Positions 10,024 to 19,700 of a stretch of 46,962 bases of DNA are shown piece after piece. A program made the position numbers and the translations under genes. Position 1 is the stretch's first letter. The number at the start of each line of letters is the position of its first letter. This DNA comes from Trichomonas tenax (Eukaryota > Parabasalia > Trichomonadida > Trichomonadidae): contig JALKBU010000344.1 in assembly GCA_023091735.1 (NCBI GenBank), forward strand, positions 1 through 46,962, in the 5' to 3' direction. Below the pieces are notes generated by a model. That model made no database searches, was not told the DNA's origin, and saw nothing but the letters and a program-made list of their open reading frames with translations.

Positions 10024-10622
10024 ATGTCGATCAATGTGCTTCCTCTCCCACCTACGGACCAGCCACTCGAATGGCTTGAATATCTTCGATATTGCATTGC
10101 ATCGGAAATGCGTGGAGAATGCAATTACGAGAGAGATGTTCAGAAATCTCAAGACAAACCCGTGATTTATCATAAATGTAAGTATCCAGGCTGTCACGCT
10201 GCTTTAAAGGCTACAAAAATCGATGAATTATATACAATTCAACCTACATCAATAACTCATATTCATGATACTACCAAAGCACCCACTAAATACACAAACC
10301 AGTCTCTTTTTCACGATTACATAAAGTATTATTTCAAGAATGGAGGCGATACAGATGATGCAGTCAGAGTTGCGCAACATGTGAGAACCTTAAAATTCCA
10401 ACAATCAATAATTATCCATTTTATTCTTATATTCAAGATACATTATTTGCATACAAAACAGAGATTCAAAACAAATGCATAAATATGCCTCAAGTATCTC
10501 CAAATTCTTTCTATAATACGGATTGGAAAAGTGACATTTTTGCTTTGTCTTCGGGCGATACAAATATGCAAAAAATCGGGGCCTCCGGCCAACGAAATCA
10601 CCAAATGAATTTCAAAGAATAA
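10024..10622 (+). pseudogene. FLYWCH/MULE-type zinc-binding protein fragment, frameshifted
   Basis: From ATG 10024 the frame contains CKYPGCHAALKAT then ITHIHDT (residues about 58-85), a C-x5-C...H-x-H arrangement like the FLYWCH/WRKY-GCM1 fold at the N-terminus of Mutator-like (MULE) transposases and related host proteins. After about 10400 the original frame runs into low-complexity sequence and stops at 10482. The adjacent frame continues coding-like (YIQDTLFAYKTEIQNKCINM) to TAA at 10620-10622, indicating a frameshift near 10395-10402. No DDE transposase core is present, so it is a truncated copy or a short domesticated protein. Its 3' end runs into a dispersed repeat shared with 26868-27045. 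The MULE link is inference. Confidence 0.55.
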
Positions 10623-10710
10623 CTTATATGTCCCCTCCCTTTTCTTTTCTTTTTTCCTTTTTCTCTCCCTCTTTTTCTCTTCTCCTCTTTCTCTTTATTT
10701 CAAATTTCGT
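10527..10710 (+). repeat. Dispersed repeat end, copy A
   Basis: AAAAGTGACA, then AAAAATCGGGGCCTCCGGC, then TATGTCCCC followed by a pyrimidine-only tract of about 75 bp. The same elements in the same order occur on the minus strand at 27045-26868. Copy A overlaps the 3' end of the FLYWCH-like fragment, so this may be the terminal part of a mobile element. Confidence 0.65.
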
Positions 10711-12229
10711 ATTGTTGTTCTTTTTTAAATTTTTTCGAATAAATTGAATTGAAATGCAGTTCTCTCTAGTCATTATTTTTGAAATTTTCTAATATGTTAA
10801 GAACAATGTATAGTGTTCTGCACAAGCATATATTATGAATGATACTTTTAAACTGAAAATAATATCATTCTATTTTAGGCATGAAACTAGTGTTGCTTGG
10901 AATGTCACTTTTGTTGCTCAAGTTGTCACTTTCCGAAATGGAATTGAGAGTAAAAACGATTATTTACGATTAATGTTCAAAAACGATTATTGTCCATTAA
11001 AAGTGACATGCTTTAGGCAGCCCCTTTAATACTTTAGGTGAATAACCCAACAATGTATTGAAAAATTTGAAATTTTGAATTTTTTGGAGCATCACATTGT
11101 AAACCTAAAATAAATCGATTTGCATTATTCATTTTTCAAAATTTTCAAGATGTTTCTATTGAAAGATCAAAAACACAAAAAATGACACAAATGATGTCCA
11201 AAACATCATGGGCAGGCACTCAATGGATAGAAAATAAAATGACTGATCAATCTGGTCGGACAATTTCTGATCCGTATTCTATAATGATTAAAATGAAAAA
11301 GTTTAAGGGAAATGTAAAAAAACTTATTTTTAAATTAAAGATATTTTGTTCTACAATATAACGGGACATGTTATATTTTAGATATTTAGCATTATCCACT
11401 CAGCAAACGCTCGAAATATGAAAACTATTTTCATAAATTCTTATCTTGCACAAATTTTAGCAAATATTATATATAATAATGCAAACAAAATGCAAATTGT
11501 TTTACTCTAATTTAAAATCAAATTTATTAATTTAATCATAAAATCAGATTCTTATCTCATGCAAAACTTAAAAACAATAGGTAAATTATGTAAGAATCAA
11601 TATTTATTGGTAGATTAAATAAGCTTGAGCTATATTGTATTAGTTAAAATGATAAATTGAATGCTATCGAATTTAAATCTGCAAAATGAGAATGTGAATC
11701 CTTTTCAATGTTCATAATTTTTAATTTACATCTACAATGTATTCTATAAGCTGAAATAAATGCATTAAATTTTTGTTATTTTTGGTATTCATATTTTCGA
11801 TAATTATGAGATCGTTTTACGTTAAAATATTAAACTTCTACTCAATGCATATTACATTTGAAAATAAAATTCGTTAAGTAACATTTTTTTGAAAAACTCG
11901 AAAATAATTTGATTCTTTTGCTGCTTTTTAAGCTTGTCATCTTTTCGATATCATAGAAAATGAAACGAATAATGTATCAATCGTATCGTTTTTGATAGAA
12001 TCGTGAGTGTTTCTGGTGTTGAACAACATTAAAATTTATGAACATTTTTTTGATGGAATGATACTTTTTCATTAAATTTCTGCATTAATGGACAAAATTT
12101 GGTATTACATAATGCAAAATCAACGAAAACTGAATGATGCTGTCGAAGAAATTCTACATTAGAAGTTAATATAAAAAAACATTTTACACAAATATTAATA
12201 TATGGACAAATTACAAATTAATCCATCGA
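10711..12229. other. Intergenic, motif-rich at 10900-11030
   Basis: 10903-11025 packs TGTCACTTTT, TGTCACTTTC, two AAAAACGATTATT (10952-10964, 10979-10991), AAAAGTGACA (10999-11008) and GCAGCCCCT (11017-11025). The remainder is AT-rich with no gene supported except the small frame listed at 11182. Confidence 0.4.
11182..11361 (+). CDS. Possible small ORF, unknown
   Basis: ATG at 11182 opens a 59-codon frame with a plausible soluble composition (TSWAGTQWIENKMTDQSGRT) and a lysine-rich end. The frame is also open upstream (FQDVSIERSKTQK), so this may be the 3' remnant of a longer gene. No initiator motif precedes it and no domain is recognised. Confidence 0.22.
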   Translation: MTQMMSKTSWAGTQWIENKMTDQSGRTISDPYSIMIKMKKFKGNVKKLIFKLKIFCSTI

Positions 12230-13150
12230 TTAGAAGGCGAATGACTCACAAATTGCATCGAATTCAGCCCATTTCTTATCATTTTGAGCATTCATTAAAT
12301 GTTCAGCGCTACAGCGATGTTGCTCAGCGGATTTGAATGAGCAGTTACAGAGCTCGCAGTATCCATTATCAGCCGGTCCTGTCTGTACACACATTCCTTC
12401 TTCTTTTTGCTTTGATAAATTCGCGTATTTCTGAAGAAGAAGTGTTGGATCTTTCGGTGGCTGCGTAAATGGCGTGAAATAGTATCCACGCGGCACTTCA
12501 CACGCAAATAACTGTGGCATCTTGCTTGTCTGTTTGAAAAATGGCTTATACGCGCTTTTATCATCGGCAACGACAATACCGACAAATGGTTCTGATTCTG
12601 ATGGCTCTTGAACATCCAGTCCAGCCGGCATTTTCATTGGATCCACGTATTGCTTTAATACGAGTGCCCATGGAATCTGAGCGAGAAGGATGACTTGTGG
12701 GCTGGATAATGCCATCTTCGTAGACTGAGCAGCCAACATATTACCTCTGCTTCTGCCAAAGTTATTGAGTTGTGGAGAAACTAAACGAACTGGCTTATCT
12801 GAAATGACAGCATCTACTGCCGGAAACGTGTCTGCACAAATAATGGCACCAAAAGCACCAAGACATGATGAAACTTGCTGTTTCACTTTAATGTCCTGAA
12901 TTCTAATGATAATTTTCAGTCCTTGGAATGTGCTTGGGTGCAGAATCCCTAACACTTCCTTTGGCTGCTGGACAGCATTCTCATGTATGTTGGTGATTTC
13001 TGGTTTGACAATGTGTATATCTGGTTTAGCGAAATCAATTCTCTGTATTTTGAGTTTTGGTTTGAGGTTGTTGTCAGATGTCGGCGCATGGTGGCGTGAG
13101 CTGTTGTCCCTTGTTCGGATGTCGAAGAGAGAAACCACAGGCTCAATCAT
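12230..13150 (-). CDS. DBF4: DBF4-like regulatory subunit of CDC7 kinase
   Basis: Predicted 306-aa regulatory subunit of the DBF4-dependent kinase, which activates CDC7 to phosphorylate the MCM helicase at origins. Three hallmark blocks are visible. A motif N/BRCT-like segment (about 95-122, GAFGAIICADTFPAVDAVIS) is first. Motif M (187-206, EPFVGIVVADDKSAYKPFFK) contacts CDC7. The C-terminal DBF4-type zinc finger has Cys265, Cys268, His278 and His284 (GYCELCNCSFKSAEQH...H), followed by the usual WAEFDAICESF tail. It is shorter than animal or yeast DBF4 and lacks their long C-terminal extension. It is divergent from the BEACH gene, with 575 bp between starts. A TCACTTTT initiator-like motif lies about 46 nt upstream. 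Confident on the zinc finger and motif M; motif N is less certain. Confidence 0.85.
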   Translation of the reverse strand: MIEPVVSLFDIRTRDNSSRHHAPTSDNNLKPKLKIQRIDFAKPDIHIVKPEITNIHENAVQQPKEVLGILHPSTFQGLKIIIRIQDIKVKQQVSSCLGAFGAIICADTFPAVDAVISDKPVRLVSPQLNNFGRSRGNMLAAQSTKMALSSPQVILLAQIPWALVLKQYVDPMKMPAGLDVQEPSESEPFVGIVVADDKSAYKPFFKQTSKMPQLFACEVPRGYYFTPFTQPPKDPTLLLQKYANLSKQKEEGMCVQTGPADNGYCELCNCSFKSAEQHRCSAEHLMNAQNDKKWAEFDAICESFAF

Positions 13151-13715
13151 ACCGAGAATCTAAACCCAGATCTATTTTTGGCGGGGTTTTTAAAAGTGAC
13201 ATTTTTTGTCAATTACATTTGTCATATAATTTTTTACATGACAAATATATTTTCAAAGTTGCAATTTCGAGCTCCAGACTTGAGGAACACAGAAACTCAT
13301 ATTTCAAAAAGTGATATATAAGTGCTAGAAACCATTATAAACACTATAACAAACATTTTTATGATTGAAGCATTTTTTTGACAAAATCACTTTACTGATT
13401 TCAAAATGAATTGCAAATTCTGACATGTAAAATCAAATGATTTATCCCCTGAACGATAAAATTTGATACAAAATGCACATAGTTTTATGCTCATTAATAT
13501 TTTAAACATAAACCGCAAAAAAATTTATTTGTAAACCACTGAAAAAAGGCGATTTTGGCAAAATAAATAATTCCATTATAATTAGCGATAATACAATATG
13601 GTATAGCTAATTAATAAATCAAAACGATAATAAACAAATTTAATATATATTCAATACAAATATCACTTATAAAAGCGATTTTAAAAACGCATTTTGACTT
13701 TTCGCAATTTATTTT
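13151..13715. other. Divergent intergenic region, DBF4 / BEACH gene
   Basis: AT-rich region between two divergent starts, so it should hold both promoters. It contains AAAAGTGACA (13192-13201), TTTACATGACA (13233-13243) and TGACATGTAAA (13421-13431), the two intergenic motif families seen across the window. Confidence 0.5.
13192..13201 (-). promoter_or_regulatory. Candidate initiator TGTCACTTTT for DBF4-like gene
   Basis: On the minus strand this reads TGTCACTTTT; the A+1 would be at 13197, giving a 46-nt leader, longer than for the other genes here. It belongs to the dispersed TGTCACTTTT family, so its role is uncertain. Confidence 0.35.
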
Positions 13716-13725
13716 TCAAAAATTA
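13716..13725 (+). promoter_or_regulatory. Initiator-like TCAAAAATTA
   Basis: TCA lies immediately upstream of the ATG at 13726 (leader about 8 nt). It matches the TCA core of the trichomonad Inr, although the following bases are A-rich rather than Y-T. Confidence 0.4.
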
Positions 13726-16700
13726 ATGTTCAAGTCAGCAACAACTGCGATTTCAGATGCTGGCGGAACAAAATTCAATGTTTTTTGGGCAAAAGTATTC
13801 ACTGTGACATCGGTTGCACCGAAAGACTTTGCTCAAAACTTTCCTTTATTGGCACCATTAACAAATATAATGGATTATCAAGGTGTTGATAAAGGGGATA
13901 TACGAAAGACGATACAACAATCACAGAATCAACACGATTTGGAACAAAAACTCATTACATTGTTTAAAATCGATTTGTATTCCATCAACGAAGTGGGAAT
14001 ATTAAATATGATCAACAAACTTCAGTTCAAAAAGGTAAATGATGCATCGTTCAACTATATATTTAACTTCAGTTTAAGGTTTTTCGTTAAATATATATAT
14101 TTGAATCGCTCAAAAATGCTAAAAATCTTACAGCAAGAAGAAACATTCGACTCAAATTGCAGTGTTAAGACAAATATTCCTTTAATTTCGTTTTTTATCA
14201 TTAGTCAAGGAAAAAATTTCGAATTATTTGAGGAAGCATTATCATTTTTCCTTGAAAGCTTCGAGAACATATGGGAGAGAGCATTTGGAGAGTCTCAAAT
14301 TACTGCTTTTCAAATGTATTTACTTGAATTATTATCCGAATTAACACAAGCAATACAGACAGAACGTGCAAATGGTTTTGATACAATTCTGAAGTTCGTT
14401 TTGAACAACTTTATGATAACAATTTCTAAGCTTGTCGGTCAAAAATTCGAAATTCAATTTATAGCTCCAATACGAAATATCGTAGGAGGATTAAGTGTGT
14501 GTTACAAATCATTTTCAAACGAAGAACAAATTAAAGTATCACATATCGCTTCAAACCTTTTACAAGAAATTGTCAATTATGAAAAAATAAATCTCGATGA
14601 AATCGCTGAAACAGGTAAACAAACGCTCACTCTGTATGCGGAGTGCTCGAAATCACTATCTGCTGATATTTCGATTAATCAATTCCAAATTATTGTCAAT
14701 TTCGTTATTTGGCTGATCAAAACTGCTGGGGAACCATACAGTCCACATAAAGTTATATTACCAATACCTGCTGAGACTCTTCGTCCAATAGAAACAAATT
14801 ATTTCACATATGTTGTTTTGCCACCAGATCGACAGTTAACATCACCACCAACACTTAAAGTAACAGCAATAAGTTTGTCTAATATATGCCAAAAGTCTCA
14901 AAACGAAAAAGGTTTAATGACAATTCTTGTAAAGGCTATTTCAGAAAATATCACCAATTTCACGCAAGTTCAGAACCTACAGTTCCTTGGTTTTGTTACA
15001 GATATAATTTTCAAAGCAGATGATCAAATTATTTTTGATACTTTCTCAACAAACTGGAATTATCTGTTAAATGACAATGTATTCAACTTATATGGTGATG
15101 CTTATGTCCAAAATGCAATTATATTGATTATGCAAAGAATGTTTAATTCATCAGATAGATTACGATTTCATATCTTAAAAGCAATATCATCATTCATTTC
15201 CAAGGACCCAGGACACTTGGTTAAGTATTTCATGCCTCTAATCGCAAGTTTGTTCAAAGATGCCGATAAAAATAATTTCACAGAAGTATTTGGTTCTTCG
15301 CATTTACTCGATATTCTCATAGACTTAGCGACACAAAACTTGGACATCTATGATTTCCTAAGAAGAGTGTCGTTGAAAGATCCAAATTCGTGCTTCTCAG
15401 CAAACAAATTCACGTCATTTATGTTTTCAACACTTTCCAATGATATATTAAGCGAAAACTCTTTGTTATGCATCAAGATGGGAATATTAAATGCTAAAAA
15501 CAATCCACTCAACTTTGGATCAGTTTCTTCTATATTAATATTCATGATTCATGCCCTTAAATCGTATATTAAAACAAATGATCCATTGGGAATAAGATTC
15601 GTTACATTATTGGAAGAAGTTCACACAGAGATTCCTTTCGAGTTATATGATCATTATTTTGAAATACAGATATTTGAAGTATTAACAGAATATGGTGTTG
15701 ACGTTGTCTCAGAAGAATACATTCACACGCTATTGAAGCTTTTCACAAATGTTTCGAAATTATCATTGCATATTTTGAGCAGATTTTCGCGCAAATCATT
15801 TTCAATTTATAAAACACTTGAATCATCATTCCACAAATTCAACTTTTCAATAACCGAAGACTTGTTCGAGATGACGTTTTGCAAGAGAAATCTGCAAGAT
15901 GGCTCTTTATTTAGGAATCCGCGAGCATTGGAATTGCTTTTAGTCTGGTCAAAAGACAAACAGGATGAAGTTGCAATCTTGGCAAGATTATTCCAGCAGT
16001 GCTGCGTTTCTTTCACATCAATGAACGTTTTCTCTAAAGCAAACGCAACGGCATATCTCATTAAAAGACTTGGAGATTTTAGAGGCAATAATAGTATAAC
16101 TTATGCTCTTGGTGATATTATATCGCATTTATATGGATACACATTTACAAACACAGATCTCAATGAAGTTGTTTCGCTTATTAAAGATCCATCATATCAA
16201 AATCCGCAGGCGTTTTTAGAGATATTCCATAATTTCTTGAAACGTCCAAATGTTCAAACACCGAATGCTTATTTCCACTTTAACGGAATATCAACAGGAA
16301 TTGAATGGATTGAAGCACAACTTCCAGATAATTTTAAAATATCTTTCACTGCTAGAATAGATATTAACATTCTCAAAACGCAGGCAACACTTCTTTCCAT
16401 TAAATTCAAGAATGATATTATTAAACTCATTATCGACTCCAAACAGAAAATCCTCATAAAAAGAAAGAATCAAGGCCAAATACAAACGTTTGAACCAGTG
16501 CTTTCAATCAATCAAGGAATCTGGACATCTTTTGCATTATCAGTCGGTCCAACACATATTGATATAAAGAATGACACAAAGATTCAACAATTCCAAGTAA
16601 AACCAATCCAAACAAGAGGAATCGCGCCAGCAGTAATTAAAATCGGTCAATTTAATAAAGCAATAACAAAAGAAGGTCTTCCTTTCGAAATTTCAGCCAT

Positions 16701-19700
16701 TGAATTCTCAGATGATGATAAAACATATCTCAATGTTAATCCATTGAATGCTCTCGGAGATAAAATTGTAAACATATATCCAAATTCGCCATCTTACAAA
16801 TTCACAGGTGAAGCGACGCCAAACTTTAATGTTCAGTCCGTTGTTCCAACAATTGCATCGATTATCGCTTTGATTCCATTATTTGGAAGATTATCTGAAA
16901 ATAGTCTCGCTCCAATTGATGGAATGCTTCTATTACAGAAACTTTTCGCAATCATCACTTGGTGCTTCTCGAAGAGCGAGAAATTACAAGAAAGATTTAC
17001 ATCAGAGAACGGCGTTCAAGTTTTAGCGGGATATTTAAGTGAAATGAACGTATTTTATTATAGACCAGAGACATTCAAGAGTTTGAAGGCTTTATTGCAA
17101 GTTTTAACAAATCGACAGTTAATTGTTTCATTTATAACTGATATTTTGTTCAATTTCAGTTTGATATCGAAATTCGAGACAATTATCAATTTATATTTCA
17201 CTCAAACTCTTCCAAAAATTGTTGAAGAAAATATCGAGAAATTCAAGTATTTCGAAGATTACGAATATCTTGTTGCTGGTGCATTAAATCTCGAGAAACA
17301 AAGCATAACAGACATTGTTTGGGCATTTATTGAGAATTACATGAAAACAATGAAACCAATTTCGATGATTATTAAACTTATAACGCTCGCTTCACATCAG
17401 GAGAACAGCGAATTTCGTGGAAGACTCCTCAAAGCTGCAAAAGCTATTGTTTTCTCAATAGACATTGAAGATCTACAAGTTTTATCCATTTATCATTATA
17501 TTATACCTTTCATCAAATTATTTGATGATAAAAATGCAAGGGCTATTGTTGCAAGAATGGCCGACATCGTTCCTCCACAGATACAGCAGAGATGTGCATT
17601 AATTTCGGCTTTAACTATTAATGAGCCATATATAATTCCACACATCAATGATCTCATTAAAGAGATCGTTCTCAATCCAACAGATCACACAGAATTTAAA
17701 TGGCCGGCATTTTTGCCTTTCGTGGCAAATTGCTTGAAATATCTTGAAGATAAACAAAAAATGTTCATTTATAACGCATTCAAGACAACAATCATCCAAA
17801 ATCCAAAAGATTTTCCGAGTTTCATTGATAATCCAACGCCTTTGTATTGGTTAACGAGATTATCTGTTGGTGTTATGGATGTCGAAAAAGATACATTGAA
17901 CTTTTCGGCTCCTTATTCATTGATTATTTCAGCAATGCCACAGGATTCAATGCCGATTAAGCACTTCTTCTCATTCTGTCTCGCAATGCAGTTAGAAATG
18001 AAGTTAAATTTTGTCAATGTCTTCAAAGAAGTCGTCAACAGTTTGATTACAAAGATTTCGTTGCAAAACAGTTTCACTGTTAACAAGAAAGATTTGTTGT
18101 GGGCTTTCGTTATTTGCTTCTTCTATAATGTGATGATAATAGATAATCCAGATAATGTTTATGATCAAGATCTCACGAAAGACTACATTTTAGCGAATAT
18201 TTGCAACAAGATTGATGTATTAAATAACATCGAAGAGCAGTTTTCGAAATATCCAGAAATCATTCCAAAGTACAAAAACGTTACTATTGCAAAATACAGA
18301 ATCACAATTGACGAAAAGAACCAAGCAATCACTGAACAGATACTTAAAATGGTTGAATTAATCGGAAACGAAGTCATTGAGTTTGACACAAGATTTAAGA
18401 TTCATTCGATGCAATTATTCAGTTATATCATTGTTAACTTCATCAGAATGAAAATTAATTTCGATCTACCATTAGTTTTAGACTCAATGGTTCCATTACT
18501 GGATAAATGCGATGCAGCAATTGCTCACAGTGCTTCATCAATGATAATCAAAGAAGCATCGAAGCTTGGAATGGATTGTTTCAGCATCGAAATGTTCCCG
18601 TTGACATTTAATGATGCCGATGATTCTCCAGAGTTGCAGTTATTCTTGTTCGAAGATAAACTCGTGAGAATGGCGGCATCTATATCGAATAGTACATCAT
18701 TGCTTGCAACAACAATCGCCATCAATATTAGATTATATACATATTTGTCTATAGTCAGTGATAATATGAAATTCGAGAGCGAAATCATACCGGAAGAAAA
18801 ACAACCTGAACAAAAAGAGAAACTTCCGAAGCCACTTAAAAGATCAAATACAAAGAAAGTCGCTGATATCAAGAAGCAAGCGGAAACAAGAAGAAGAGAA
18901 CAAACAATCGCAATCGATAATAAACAGAAAGTTCTTGACGAAATCAAATCAGAAACAGAAACAGAAAAAGAAGAAGTCGAAATTAAACCAGAACCAGAAA
19001 AGAGACCAGAAGTGTTTGAATTTAACTTTGAATATCAAAACCTCGTTGATAAAGTTGATTCAATGTTCAATATGTTGGACGAAATTGGGCAATTGTTCAT
19101 ACAAAGAGGAATTCATATACTAAAGAAAACAGAGATCGACAGGAAAGAGTCCAAACGCAAGTTCGTGAAACTCATTACAAACTCTGCAGGTCCATGGTCA
19201 ACATTTGGAAAGAACAATAAAGAAATGCAGCCATTTTTGTTAAATCGCATTTCTGTTGATGGCCAAAGATCATTCTTAACGAGAAAAGTCAAAACAACAT
19301 CGAATTTCGAACACGTTACAGAAAAAGATATTTTAACATATGAATGCCCTGCAACATATGTTAAAATCATTTCTAAATATGAAGGAAAACTAGAATTATA
19401 CAATTTGGATCAAACAGTTGTCTTTTATGGAAAATGCAAAGATCTGAATGATACAAAGCTTTTAAAGCTCACTTATCAACAAATAGAATTCATTTTCTAT
19501 CATGACGGTGGTATTATTATTGTTACAAACTCAGGTGGACATCATTTCATCAAAATGACAAACGCAAACAGAACAGATTTCTTGAAGAACATTACTTATA
19601 AGCCGAAAGAAAAAGCAAGCAAATTCAACTTTTACTCAAAGTGCAGACAAATTTGCCTAAAGATTTATCAGTCGAGAAGTGGCGCTGAAATGTACTCTGA

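Noticed and set aside
12295..13163. Alternative frames over the DBF4-like gene
   Set aside because: No domain; the 306-aa frame has the zinc finger and motif M.
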